Shown here one piece after another: positions 40,618 to 52,115 of a stretch of 64,000 bases of DNA; the first letter of the stretch is position 1, and every line of letters starts with the position of its first letter. The notes under the pieces were generated by a model, which made no database searches, had not been told where the DNA came from, and saw nothing but the letters and a program-made list of their open reading frames with translations. Origin of the DNA: Phytophthora colocasiae (taxonomy: Eukaryota > Oomycota > Peronosporomycetes > Peronosporales > Peronosporaceae). Location: NCBI GenBank assembly GCA_018806915.1, contig JAGKQI010000078.1, positions 868,001 to 932,000 of the forward strand. The letters run 5' to 3'. Both the position numbers and the translations under genes were made by a program.

Positions 40618-43600
40618 TCATTTCGTTAAGTGTTCAACTTCATTTGTTCTCTCTCCTCCCATCTTCTGAAGGCGTAGACGATTCTCGAGCTGTTTCACTT
40701 TCCTCCGCAACGATGAGAATGTAAGTGCAACGTCTTGTTCTCGCTGCAAAGTGGTCATCTAAATGGCAAACAAGTGTCAGCTTTAACTTTTACTTCTGTA
40801 CGGGCAGATATATCCACGTACAATGTAAACTGTGAGAGAGTTCCGGAGGAAAAAGATTGCCAACAAGAACACAAACAGCAGTACATATAACACGAAATTG
40901 TTGCCAAGAAAAAGCGAGAAAAATGCTGATGCAACACCAGAAGACGTGACGTAGTTCACTAGAGGAGTATAACCCTTTGACACCTTAATGAATGGCCCAC
41001 AAGCATACTCGCAGATACACAGAGGGTAACCAATAGAACACTCCGAGTCATTAATAAAATACGAGCTCTAAAGCAAAAGTGAGTGAGTTGTAATGAAAAA
41101 ACTAAACGTTAAAAGTTGAAACGCACCGATGATTTTTGCGGATCGATCGTGCATAACTTTTGCACGGCATCGTAGCTGTTTGTTTCGCATAGCGCATCAT
41201 CATTGGAATCCTGAATAGCACAGTTCTTGGGGAAATGAGTATTCAGCAAGAAGAAATGGGTAAACCCAAGGAAAATAACCACGGTGCAGAAGTAAAACTT
41301 GATGAAGAAACTGCCGGCATCTTTGGCTCCCCATGGACTCGCAGGCTTCTTTTGTAAATGCTACACATAACAAAGATCAAAATGTTGAAGTGAATCTCAC
41401 AAATTAGCTACTGATCGTACCATGAGAATGAATTTGTCGAATTTGAAGTTTGCAACGTGCAGCAATAGAGCAAGCAGAGCTGTCGTTGGAGCGAGAGGTA
41501 TAGCCACTAATGCGATCGTACAAGAGTACAGCAATGCAACCATTTTCTGTGGAACCAGAAATTCCGACTTCGCCACTAAACTCTCAGTTGTTGTCACAAC
41601 CATTTCTTCCGTTTGAGTGGGAATGTGTACGTCTTCCGAGCTGCCATCGTCTCCACTTAACCTCAGCACAACTCCCTCAGTTTCAGGAACAACCTTGGAG
41701 CTCAGTTTCGTCTTTGCGTGTTTAGCTTTTTGCCGCTGCCATACTCTTTTTACAAGTTTAACCACAACGCCAACCAACGGAGATGCTATAGCCATAGCTT
41801 TGCTCACACTGAAATCTGTCACTACGAGTGTCAATAATCCTGCTGATGTCTGCTCAGCACGACAAGCAAATGTTTTGGGTTTAAATTCCAACATGACGTT
41901 CTTGCGGACGGTCGATCCTTCAAAAGTGAACAGTTCGAGAATATTTTGAGTGGACGTGAGCAGTAGTGGATCCAATAGTAAAGCAAAGGAGAACAACTGG
42001 ATGAGCACATTCAGGATTTTGGCCAGATACAGTCGCGTCACCATTGCCTTGATGGCAAAACCCACATCATCCCATTTTTCAATAGCGGTCAATATCGAGA
42101 TCAGTTTCGGCAGGATAGCGTTGATCACAGTCACCACAGCAGGAACAATGCTACTAGCATACGGTGCGAACATTGCGGCTTTTGCTGCAATTTGAAGCTG
42201 AAGTTGGGAAGACTGTGTTGTAAGCAGGATGATCAGGTACCAACTTGCAGCTTGGATAGCCAGGTAGAAGATAAAAGCTATAAAGCGCCGTGTGTACAAG
42301 ATATACTTTTGCTTCCTAATGACAGGAGAGTAAGAAGAACATACATCAAGGACAAGATAATCCCAAAACAACGTACTTGGTTCTTAATTTGATGGTCTCA
42401 GCACGCTTCTCCTCCTCCATGACAAGTTTCACTTGCTCTGCGATTGTCTTTTTGAGATCGCTTACTTGCTAGTGGTATTTTGAAACAGAAAAGATTAGTA
42501 CCAACAGCATTTTTTAATGAAGAAATTGCGAGATTTTACGTACATCGTGGGACGTTAGCGAGAAATCCCACGCGTTCAGCAGAATCCTGCTGTACTTAGG
42601 CTGGAAACGAGCTGTGTTAGAATTCTGGGTAAATTAGTCTAATGAATGAATACTACCTTCTCGCTGGCATTTTCAACAGCTTGAACGGCCTTGGACATTC
42701 GATCCTCAATTATCCATTTGTGAAGAGTGAAAACTAACAACAACGTTTCCATCGAAAGAAGAACAACCTAGGAAAACAATATTTTAGTTCTGAACATTAA
42801 ATTAGCAAAGCAAGAACTGCCGAACCGAGTACACGAAAGCTTCGTCAGGAAAATAACCTGGGAGCTGGAGGAAGGTCGGAATGACTCCAGAATACGCCAA
42901 CCAGTTAGTATTTGGACGCTAAAACAATCAGTCAATCAGTGCAGTACAAACACCCACTTAAGAGTAATACTTCCAACCTGTTGATAGAGATACAAAATGT
43001 GCAACACGAGAAATACGAAGCACGGGAGTGACATAATCATGAACGTCATGATAATCCAGCCAAAAAACCGAAAGTACGAAGCCACCGAGGACCCAAACTG
43101 CGCCTCAATCTGCCTAATATCCGTTGTGAATGGATACAACCTCCTCCGTAAGAACAATCGGAATTTCTTCCACTTCAAACGAATACCTCTCACTGCTGCT
43201 CGATCTGTTCCATCGCCAAAATCTGCCTCCAACATTTCTTGAGCGTCAGCAGCTCCATTCAACATTTGTTGCCTCATTTCTCGCTGTCTTTGAGCTTCCA
43301 TCTCCGTCATTTTAGAACGTCCTCCACCAGTACCTGCTAGACCGAGTTTAATTTGCATCATGCCATTATTGCCACCTCCATTTGCTCCTCGGAATCGTAA
43401 AATCGTTTCTTTTTGCTCTTCCCACTCGTCTTGTGCGGATGATAACTCTTGTTGAGCAAACTGTAACTCATTCTGCAACCTGGTAATTGTATTCTGTGCT
43501 TGAGTTTGAGCAGCTTGAAGCTTTTGCACCATTCGATCTCGATGTTGCAATTGTTTTTCAAGAAGTTTCAGCTTTTTAGCTACCAAAACCTGTCGATATT

Positions 43601-43887
43601 GAGGTTGGTGACTCACAAACCCGTCACTTGTCGTCTCCAAGTCGTTTGCAGTGTCTTCCTCGTCATCTTGGTAGTTTTCAATGCTCCAATTGCTTCCATC
43701 AGTGGAAATTGACATTAACTTTGCCACTTGTTTGTCCACCGACGCCTCGATTTCTTCAAAACTCCACGAATTTCTGACAACAAGAAAAAAAAGCTTAGGA
43801 CGAATATTCAAACGATATAATGAATAGAAAATAGCGTAACCTCATGCCACTGAAGCCAGGAACGTCATTAGTATCATCCTCCTGCAT
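40618..43887 (-). CDS. TMC-like (transmembrane channel-like) protein, ten exons, 903 aa
   Basis: Exons: 43887-43841, 43773-42978, 42918-42826, 42767-42657, 42600-42544, 42468-42377, 42315-41421, 41360-41127, 41067-40822 and 40758-40618. All splices keep frame. The N-terminal ~150 residues contain a coiled coil (L-E-K-Q-L-Q-H-R-D-R-M and onward). About ten hydrophobic segments follow. The central part I-V-P-A-V-V-T-V-I-N-A-I-L-P, then E-K-W-D-D, and Y-S-R-I-L-L-N-A-W-D-F resemble the TMC family of mechanosensitive or leak cation channels. The C-terminus is a second short coiled coil. Nine introns is many for this window. Channel function is inferred from the family; the ends are the least certain parts. 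Confidence 0.82.
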
Positions 43888-44009
43888 TTGATCTCAAGTG
43901 TTGCGTCTCTTCTAAAAGGTAAAATTCATAGTTTTAAAAATAATCTTTTAGAAATATATCATTCCATTAGAAATCGCCATCGAGGAGCTCAGATTCACCT
44001 TCGCCCTTC
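43888..44009. promoter_or_regulatory. Short bidirectional promoter region
   Basis: These 122 bp separate the TMC-like start (minus) from the TatD start (plus). GCTCAGATTCACC at about 43988-44000 loosely recalls an oomycete initiator for the TatD side. Confidence 0.35.
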
Positions 44010-44990
44010 ATGCTCTTCCCGCAAAGTGAGCTGTCCACCAACGCTTGGTATTACGTACACAGTGCTGGAGCCCGATCCAAGCATCACCACAGGAAATCAC
44101 ACCACAAATCTGCTTCTAAACGCTCCAAAATGGGCCACAAACCCAAATCTGAAGCGTCTCAAAACGCGGATCTGGAACTCTTCGACTTCGACTGCAACCT
44201 CACGCACGAAGATCTTCATGACAATGTGTCTGTATTGATGCAACAAGCTGCAAAGGTCGGAGTGAAGGAGATGCTGGTGCCTGGGGCTACAATTGAGGAA
44301 TCCCAGAGAGCCATTGAGCTCTGTAGACAGCACCCCACTAAGCTCTTCCCGACGGCTGGAGTGCATCCTTACAACGCACGGTCAATGCCAAAAGAAGAAG
44401 AACTGAGTAAGTTACGAGGTCTCATGGAGATCGAACAAGTCCGTGCAGTGGGGGAGTGTGGATTAGACTATTCCCCCAATTTCCCAGATGCGGAATTCCA
44501 GAAAAAATGGTTCGCTCAACAGCTCACAATGGCCTGTGCGTTGAAGAAACCTTTGTTCCTGCACGAACGACTGGCACATGAAGATTTTATCCAGTTGATC
44601 GATGAGGCTAAGAAGAAAGCAGACGGATATTTCCCACCTGCAGTGGTGCACTGTTTCACTGGAAATGAAGAGGAACTCAAGACTTACATCGCCCGTGGAG
44701 ACGACTGGTACATTGGCGTCACAGGATTCATCCTCAAGAAACAGGGAGCTGCTCTCAAGGAAATGGTCAAGCATGTACCGTTAGAGCGTCTGGTATTGGA
44801 AACAGATGCACCGTACATGGGCTTCCCCAAGTGTCGACGTGCTGAAGCCAATGATCCAAAGAAACAGTACCCGAACGTGCCAAGCGCCATGCCTTTAGTG
44901 GCTCAAGCAGTCGCTAACGCACTTGGTCGTTCGGCTCAAGACGTTGCTAAAATCACTCGAGCTAATGCACGTCGCTTTCTGCGACTGTGA
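44010..44990 (+). CDS. TatD-family metal-dependent DNase
   Basis: Single exon, 326 residues from ATG 44010. The N-terminal ~50 residues are basic and His/Ser/Lys-rich, possibly a targeting segment; a second Met at M-G-H-K-P-K could be the start. The TIM-barrel TatD domain has D-F-D-C-N-L-T at its start, where most members have D-x-H-x-H, then A-V-G-E-C-G-L-D-Y-S, L-F-L-H-E-R, V-V-H-C-F-T-G-N and L-E-T-D-A-P-Y-M-G-F. These are the metal ligands and catalytic Asp except that the first D-x-H-x-H looks changed to D-x-D-x-N. TatD proteins are 3'-5' exonucleases in DNA repair or apoptotic DNA breakdown. The altered first motif may affect metal binding. Confidence 0.9.
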   Translation: MLFPQSELSTNAWYYVHSAGARSKHHHRKSHHKSASKRSKMGHKPKSEASQNADLELFDFDCNLTHEDLHDNVSVLMQQAAKVGVKEMLVPGATIEESQRAIELCRQHPTKLFPTAGVHPYNARSMPKEEELSKLRGLMEIEQVRAVGECGLDYSPNFPDAEFQKKWFAQQLTMACALKKPLFLHERLAHEDFIQLIDEAKKKADGYFPPAVVHCFTGNEEELKTYIARGDDWYIGVTGFILKKQGAALKEMVKHVPLERLVLETDAPYMGFPKCRRAEANDPKKQYPNVPSAMPLVAQAVANALGRSAQDVAKITRANARRFLRL

Positions 44991-45143
44991 ACGATCAACG
45001 AGTTAGGAGAAGATGGCGCATTCATAGATATTTGTAAGCGTTAAAACTATCCTAATAAGGACGAGTGCTGGCTACCCCCGACACTCGCATCTACCAAACT
45101 ACACGTAATAAACCTGTTGACAGAAGGTGGTTCCCCCATAGCA

Positions 45144-45917
45144 TTAACAGCTTGTAGAGTTGTTGAATGCGATGATGCTTCTCGGCTGCTTGTCTGCCCA
45201 GTCCGAGTCCACGTGCATGTTGTGGTCCTCCTCAGCACTTTCACACTCACTGTCTGTACTGAGCATACTGTTCGAGGACGAATGGGGTGATGATGCTCGA
45301 GGCTTAGTGGACTTGTACACCGCTTCAAACGTGTCGTCCCTTTCTCTCAGTAGTCGACTGATGTTCTCCGCAATGGTAGCAACGCTACGTTCGTCGTTCG
45401 TGACTGTCAAGTCCCATTTGAAGCTTTCGTAGAACGCCAGCGTCTCCTCCATCCACTCGCGCTTATGTTCATTAAGCCGCAGTCGTTCCGGCTCGAGCTC
45501 TAGACGCGCACAGATGCGACGCCACAGTAGTTCGCGTTCTACCAGCACATGCACAGTGTAGAACTGCACTCCAGCATAATCCTGCACTTCCTTCATTTGA
45601 GCACGAATCACAGGTTCCAGTAGATGGCCATTGGCTGAGTACAGTACAGCACTGAAAGGTGATCGATCGGCAATGAAAACCTGCTTGCGACCAGGTTTAA
45701 CACGGTCTGCGAGACGTAGAACGCGTTCGAACCAAGAACAGACCCAGGACGTCTCCATTAAGAGCGACTGCGGGTGCAAAGCGTAGGCTGGCATGTCCAT
45801 GAAGGCTTCGTCCAGGATGTCGTAGCCCTGAGCCTCAAACTCCTCGCATAAGGCAGTTTTACCGCAGCCGTGACAGCCTTCCAGAGCGACGACGACCAGC
45901 TTGGAGTCCTGCTTCAT
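45144..45917 (-). CDS. P-loop nucleoside/nucleotide kinase-like protein (257 aa)
   Basis: Single exon from ATG 45917. Walker A is E-G-C-H-G-C-G-K-T-A-L near residue 15. The D-R-S-P-F-S-A-V-L-Y segment near residue 85 matches the DRx catalytic motif of deoxynucleoside and thymidylate kinases. An Arg-rich lid region follows (R-R-I-C-A-R-L-E-L-E-P-E-R). The C-terminal ~60 residues are Ser/Asp-rich and probably disordered. The fold points to a phosphotransferase acting on a nucleoside, nucleotide or other small substrate; the substrate cannot be set from sequence. Thymidylate-kinase-like is the closest label. It converges with TatD, 153 bp away. Confidence 0.82.
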   Translation of the reverse strand: MKQDSKLVVVALEGCHGCGKTALCEEFEAQGYDILDEAFMDMPAYALHPQSLLMETSWVCSWFERVLRLADRVKPGRKQVFIADRSPFSAVLYSANGHLLEPVIRAQMKEVQDYAGVQFYTVHVLVERELLWRRICARLELEPERLRLNEHKREWMEETLAFYESFKWDLTVTNDERSVATIAENISRLLRERDDTFEAVYKSTKPRASSPHSSSNSMLSTDSECESAEEDHNMHVDSDWADKQPRSIIAFNNSTSC

Positions 45918-46109
45918 AGGGGTTATATCAGTTGATGGCGAGTTAAATTGTGACGCTTAATGCCTTTTTGAAAAGGGCGCGCGTAAATTATATTAAAGGA
46001 GGTTAGTTAGATGATACATTGAGATTTGTTTGTTTTGCGGAGTTGGATTTTGAGAGTGGGGTCGGAATAGGATATGTGAAATGGTCCACCCTTTGCAGCA
46101 AACCCTGTC
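45918..46109. other. Promoter side of the kinase-like gene
   Basis: Short stretch between the kinase-like start and the first TTCGGT-type repeats of the MULE. Nothing else is seen. Confidence 0.3.
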
Positions 46110-46432
46110 TTTGAACTTCGCGCCAAAAAGCTGGGAGACGCTGGTACCACCGAATTTAGAATTCAAATTCAGTGTGTTTTCAGTATAATTCGGTGAGCAT
46201 TCGGTCGACCAGATAGAGTCGGATTTCATGGTTCAGGTTGAACTTGGGACGACGTAAGATAAATAAAATACCTTACACTTATTTTTCAAAAATTTAGTTC
46301 CCGCCGGTTGGACGGTTGTCATTTCACGATTTCCCCCCCTAGGACGCAGACGCCAGAGTGAAGATCGATGGAGAGCTCGGTGCGTTCACTAACCTTCCTC
46401 GGGTGGACATTAATGCATAAACTAACTAAATA

Positions 46433-49211
46433 ATGTCTATTACACCACAGGGATCGTTTGGAGAGGTCGAGGCCGTGTCACCCACTCAGCGCAATGCTGC
46501 TGCGCTGGAGAAACCGCGACTTCGTGAGGACCAACGCAACGATGTCCATCCTGATGTCAGTATCGCAGCGAAGCCACCTGACGAGCCTCGAGGGACTATC
46601 GAAGCACGTGAAGCAGAGAGGATTGCGCAAGGTCGGCTAGACAACCAAGCGATTCGTCTGGTGGAGGAAGGCCGGCGTAAGCTGACTCGCAGCGCAGCTG
46701 CGATGCTAAGACGTTCGGATGGTGAAGCGAGTGAAGCGGACGCAAGCGACAGTCGTAAACGTGATCAGTTGAAAGAAAAACGCTACGCGATACATTCGAA
46801 TCGAATCGGATTCCAGCTCGGACGACGGGGAACAGACCGAAGTGATTGCGAGTGGAAATTCCTCAAGCTACGCAGGTTCTGACTCCGAAGACAAGTCACT
46901 TGGTGAAGCTGCTAATAGCGCTGCCCGGATGGACGAAGATGAAGCAGGCGATGATGTATCTACCGAACGACCGAACCCGCACCAAACACCGAAATTACAC
47001 CGAAAGATTGATCTTGGCGTTCGAGCTAGTGGTCCGGTTTGGCTTTATGATTTCGAGACCCGATTCGATTCGTGGGAAGAGTTCCATGAAGCTTTCGATG
47101 CGTTCCAGCGACGGACATATCAGCAGTTTTCGAAGCGTACAAGCACTTCAGTTTCCCTTCGCAACAAGCAAATTCTACGGGCAAGCAAAGCCAGGGAAAA
47201 CGCTAGAAAGAGGGCCCGTCGCGAAGTTGTCCTGATTCCAGAAGAATGGAGACTTACGCAAAGACATTGGTATGCACATGGACAACCCTACAGAACCGAA
47301 GGGAGGAGGGAAGCGGATTCATAACCAGGTTCGTGATACGAAGTGCAAGGCCAGGGTAAACGTGTGTGTAGTCCAGTCGATCAGTGGAAAGTGGTCACTA
47401 CGCGCCAATGCCTCTGGGGTCCACAACCATTCCTTGAACAAGATTGGATGGGAAAACTATGCGGAAAACAGGGTTGTGCAGGAACCCCACCTGAAACATG
47501 ACGTCGCAGTACTGCATAAAGCTGGCGCGAGTGTGCGAGGGATTCTTCAGTATCTCCGGCAAAGAACAGGTACACCTTACTACGAATTCGGTGGAATTTC
47601 GGTGTCCTAACTAATTTCGGTAACCATTCGGTGGCTATGTTTTGGTTGTGTTTTCAGGAAGAAGACAATCTTGCGCGACGTACAACATGGTTCAGAGATT
47701 AAAGATCGAGAGCCAGGAGGATTGAATGATGCTCAACGTGCATTTGCAGTTTTGGAAGAATTTTGCCGGCAAGACAGAGGGAATTCTGCTGAGATAAAGA
47801 TCGACGAGGACAGCGACTTCGCCCGTATAGCTACGTTCCAGTCGGCAAGAATGAAGCGGCTATTTAAGGCGTTTCCGGAGATCATTATGGTGGATTCTAC
47901 ACACAACACGAATTCGAATCGCTACAAACTGTTTAGTTTCGTCGTGCATGATGTCTTCAGCAAGGGCCAATACGTGCATCATGCTCTTGTTGAAAGTGAA
48001 CATAAAGTGAATCTTCGTCAAGTCATGGAAATCTTCAAGGCGAACAATCCAGACTGGTCCAAAATTGAAGTGGTGATGACAGACAAGGCGTTTCACGAAA
48101 TAGCGGTTTTAGCAGAGACTTTACCGCAGGCAAGACAGCTACTTTGTCAATGGCATGTGATTACCTGGCTCAAAAAGGTAGCAGCTCGTCTTGCAAAAAG
48201 CGTTAAGAAGGAAGTGAAGGCTCTCATGCGGTTACTGGTGTATGCTGAGAGTGCGGATCAATACGAAGATGCAAAGGGGGCCCTGCTGCACACGTTGGGT
48301 GATGATCCAGCGCACGAGTTGTATCTAAACTTTGTCGAGAACTGGGATAAATCCAAGGACGAGTGGGTCTCCTACAAGAGAGGCAATGTTCCTCACCTCA
48401 CGAATAATACGAACAATCGGATCGAGTCGAAATGGGGCAAGATTAAGGACGTGATCGACGGCTCATTCTCTATTGATCAGCTGCTATCGACTCTGATAAC
48501 ACTACAAGAATACGCGGAAGAACAGTACCTGACTGGAATACCACAAGGTTGGCAGTCGCCCGGCGCGAGCTTCAGAAGATCCGAGCTGTCCTGCTTGGAC
48601 TTCAACTGAGTTCGTTTGCCTCGATTATCAAAGCAGCATGAGTTAGCCACTGGAGTTGACGCAGAGTACCTGGTGGAACTGGGTGATTCTGAGAGAGCAG
48701 TAGTTACCAGTCCTCGATCTGGGGCGGAGTACGTGGTGAACACTCAGGTACGTTGCTGTTCGGTGAAGATTTTGGTGATTCGGTAAATTTTCGGTATGAT
48801 GATCTAACGCTTTGATTTTGCTTTACAGTCTAGTTGTTGCGACTGTATCTTTATGAAGACGTGCCTACTGCCGTGTCGACACGTTTTGTACATCAGAAAT
48901 ACTTGTCATTTTGAGACGGTGGTCCCCCCTCTTCGGTACATTGCTACGCGGTGGATAGTTCACAGTTCTGAGAATGACATCGGCAACGGCGATATTCCTT
49001 GTGGTGGATTGAAGCAAGGTGTGTGTCCTTCACTGCCAAAGAGAAGACGCTGTCAAGTGGTCTGATGTACTGTGAAGCAAAGGCTATGGCGGAGAAGATC
49101 GTTGACCGTATGGCTTTCCAGTCGACGCCCACGTTCAAGGTGGCGTTAAATTGGTTGGAAGCCTTCTATGAAGCACTACACTCTGGTCGCGTTGTGGACT
49201 TCTGCTCATGA
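46433..49211 (+). pseudogene. MULE transposase with SWIM zinc finger (frameshifted)
   Basis: ATG 46433 starts M-S-I-T-P-Q-G-S-F-G. A charged N-terminus changes frame near 46830. The part at 46842-47324 has W-E-E-F-H-E-A-F-D-A-F and R-T-S-T-S-V-S-L-R-N. The next (47272-47610) resembles a FAR1/FLYWCH-type domain (C-K-A-R-V-N-V-C, then H-N-H-S-L-N). The transposase core at 47671-48609 is uninterrupted: Asp in I-I-M-V-D-S-T-H-N-T-N, Asp in V-V-M-T-D-K, the C-Q-W-H motif, and Glu in N-N-R-I-E-S-K-W-G. A SWIM finger follows at about 48833-48885 (C-D-C, then C-R-H). Splice sites between the pieces did not all resolve. Confidence 0.75.
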
Positions 49212-50778
49212 AACTGCCTGAGTTTCCAGGTCTATCCCAGGTATCTTCCGTTGGAGGTGTGACGCTGTCCCAGATGTCGTTTGCTGAGCACACCTCGCCA
49301 CAATACATTCCGTTAGAGGCACCCGACCTTACTAGTGAAGAAGGCGGTGCTGTACTTGAGGCAGTGATTCTGCAGCAGCTCAAGGTGTTGAGGAACCAGT
49401 CAAGGAAATGGAGACCAGAGCCTCTACCCGATACAGAAGCCGTGCCAGAGTGTACCATCAGCACCGAATCCTACCGAATCTGCACCGAATCCAACCAGAA
49501 CCTACACCAAAGCCAGCCGATTTGAACGAAGCTGCAAAGGCGGTTACCTGGAAATTCACGGAACGCCCACTGATCAATGGCATGACTAAGGCACAGCGGA
49601 AACAGGCTCAGGCAAAGAAAGATCGAGCTTGCGCTTGAATTGGCGGCTGAGTGCCGAGGAGGCAAAGTATGGAGACAAGTATCATTTGAAGAGATTGCTG
49701 TCCTGCTGAACGGCTCGTACAGTGTGCGTGGAGCAAAAGCTATAGTGGATGCTTGTGAGATTCCAAGTGTGGAGGTTAATGAGACGCTAGAGATCAGACC
49801 TCGCTCTGCTGGCCATGTTACTCCTACAATAAGTAGTATTCCACAGCAGCCGAAGCTTGTGGAGGCGATAGAAGCTATCAAACGGAAAGACGACATTGAC
49901 CTTATTGCGCATTGGAACGGCTACGGAAGCGCGACATTTGATCAATTGGACGCAATGATTTCACTACTAGAAGCTCGCAGTTGTTTCGATTTGGTTAAGA
50001 GAACCACTAGCTGGATCGAAGGAGTTGAATGGAGGATTTCGGATATCCGGGGACCATTTGGAGACACATGCAATGTGACAAAGGTGCGTGTTGCTTAAAC
50101 TATATTGTCAATTCTTAACTAAGGATTATTTGATGTACAGGACGAGCACATCACCAACGTGGAGTTGCTAAATCTTAGTGTGAACAACATCCCGGGTGAA
50201 ATTGTGAGTGGATATCAACTTCTTGACTTTCGGGAGAACCTGTGGCTACACACTACCTCTATTCTAGTGTCTCTCATGGTTCTACGCGAGGAATACCCCA
50301 ATGTGGGTATTATCAGCCCGTCATTCAAAGACTTTATGGAACGCGACCAGCAATTGCGCATAGCGGCAGGATTTGGATCTGCTGACCCAAAGAATACTCG
50401 AGTTATGTCCGTCTTCAATGTTGGCGCTCACTGGGTCGCATTCTTAGTCGACAGGAACGTTGACATCGAAACGGGGATGGTTACTTGTGCATGTTCGACC
50501 CACTCCAGTCACAGAGGTGCTACCTGACTATTGAAAGAAGTGTTCGAAGAGTTATCGAGACGCTACTCGGCCTCGAGGACAAGTTGATCTACGTAATGGT
50601 CGATTCGTGCAAACAGCAGGATGGCAGCTCATGTGGCTTATGGTGTATCGCAATTCTGGAGATGCTTCTAGCTAACGCGTCGTGGGACGACTGCATGTAC
50701 AACCTGCTACCGTATTTGCGCATGCGGTATCTCTACAAGACTATCAATTTCGTCACTACAACGGCTGCAGCCAAATAA
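49212..50778 (+). pseudogene. C48 (Ulp1-like) cysteine protease region of the MULE
   Basis: Downstream of the transposase, frames at 49212-50098 give a helical linker (R-G-A-K-A-I-V-D-A-C and so on), and a short intron-like gap ends at 50140. The protease part is 50159-50778. His lies in V-F-N-V-G-A-H-W-V-A-F, Asp in M-F-D-P-L-Q-S, and Gln/Cys in C-K-Q-Q-D-G-S-S-C-G-L-W-C. That is the full C48 triad plus oxyanion Gln, but a frame change near 50485 separates the His part from the Asp/Cys part. It is probably non-functional as it stands. Confidence 0.7.
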
Positions 50779-50880
50779 TGCCAAAATAAATTCGGTGGAC
50801 ATTCTGGTGTAAATTTGGTATCACCGAACCACGATTTCGGTAGCACCGAACGTAGACACCGAATTTACCGATTCAATTTG

Positions 50881-51536
50881 ATGATGGATGAAAATCCTTA
50901 AGTCGAAAAGTTTCCAAATTTAGAATTGACATTGAAAGATTGATGCTCAGTGGTGTATTTTGCACCACACCAAACCGAAGATAAAATAAATTTACCCTAG
51001 TTAATGGGTAATGAAACTTACAGCTGTTTCTGGATTGTCAAAGTCAGTACATACTTACCGTCAGACGTCAAATGATGTCCATCTAGATTCGGTGGTACGA
51101 ACATCGTCCCAAAAAGCTGAAAGCGTAGCCAAAACCCGCGCGCGTCTGCCACGCTCTCGTGCAACATGCAAAGCGTTTGAAACGATTTGATCTACATTCG
51201 GAGCACATGCTGACTGTAGCCATGTGAGCATGCAGCCGCATTTCGTGAATGCTGTAAAGCAACGAGGCAATGAAATGGCTCACAACTGCTCAGTGACTTA
51301 CCAACAGAGGTAAATACGTAATGAAATTGAGCACAAAATGTTTTTAATGTCAGACAGCGCGATATTCTAGATAAAAATGCTTCCCAGCATAGCGGTTCCA
51401 CACGAATAGTGCCGTCAGTTGGCAACCAGGCCTTGTCCAATTCAGTATTACACGGAATTGGCTGTAGTTGCTGCAGTAGTAATAATCTCAATACAACACG
51501 CTGCAATAATAAAAGCGGCCGCAATAACTGCAATAT
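50881..51536. other. Stretch without recognised gene
   Basis: A minus-strand frame at 51533-51192 (containing W-L-P-T-D-G-T-I-R-V-E-P-L-C-W) is open but unrecognised, and its start is low-complexity Leu/Gln. It may belong to the neighbouring hAT unit. Confidence 0.3.
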
Positions 51537-52115
51537 GAATTAATGCTCCTGCTCGCTACCAACTGATGCCAATGTCGTTACATCCCACATATTCCTGTTC
51601 GCACGAAGAAACATGACGAGTTCAAAATTCGCTGGGAGCATACAAGTGCGTTGGGGGGTGAGCACAAGCTTGCACTGTGAAAAAAAAACGCTCACATGCA
51701 TTCGAAGTCGGCGGCAGTTCCTTCAACAGCAGACTGTAGTTGGCACGACTGGGACGCTTGTTTGGCCCAGCAAGAAGAATCCGCGTCGCGTAGTCATCTT
51801 GGCGTTTCTTGCGCTTGTCTTCACACTTCGCCACCTCGAATGCCTTCACCGCATCTGCCTCAGCCTTTGAAAGCGTGCCACCGTTGATCACTTTGACGGC
51901 GCCGCTTCAAATATAGGAGAGTGGACTATACTAGCGTTCGCGTTAAGCTGGGCACGCATCGTGGGGTACTCGCTAATAACCGAGTCAAAAAGCAGGCGGA
52001 CATCCGCCAAATCGATATCGTCGCACTGCAGCTTCTTAGTGATGCTCTGGAACTTCTTCATGTGCTCCAGCAGCTCGAGGAGCTTGCGATGTGCTGCTCC
52101 TTCGTCATTGTTTAG
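51537..52115 (-). pseudogene. hAT transposase C-terminal remnant
   Basis: In pieces and shifting frames the minus strand reads K-K-F-Q-S-I-T-K-K-L-Q, E-Y-P-T-M-R-A-Q-L-N, P-P-T-S-N-A-C-E-R-F-F, and finally V-M-F-L-R-A-N-R-N-M-W-D-V-T-T, ending E-Q-E-H. P-T-S-N-A-C-E-R and L-R-x-N-x-x-x-W are the hATC hallmarks. Frame breaks lie near 51897 and 51620. Confidence 0.8.

Larger units (their letters stand above)
46110..50880 (+). mobile_element. Decayed MULE carrying a Ulp1-like (C48) protease, about 4.8 kb
   Basis: Boundaries are approximate. They are set by clusters of the motif ATTCGGTG or its complement at the left (about 46110-46205) and right (about 50790-50875). The same motif clusters also lie at 47583-47637, 48759-48797 and 49460-49494. 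I did not find clean terminal inverted repeats or a target duplication. Inside, on the plus strand, are a MULE transposase with an intact DDE region and a C48 protease region, both broken by frameshifts. Confidence 0.7.
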
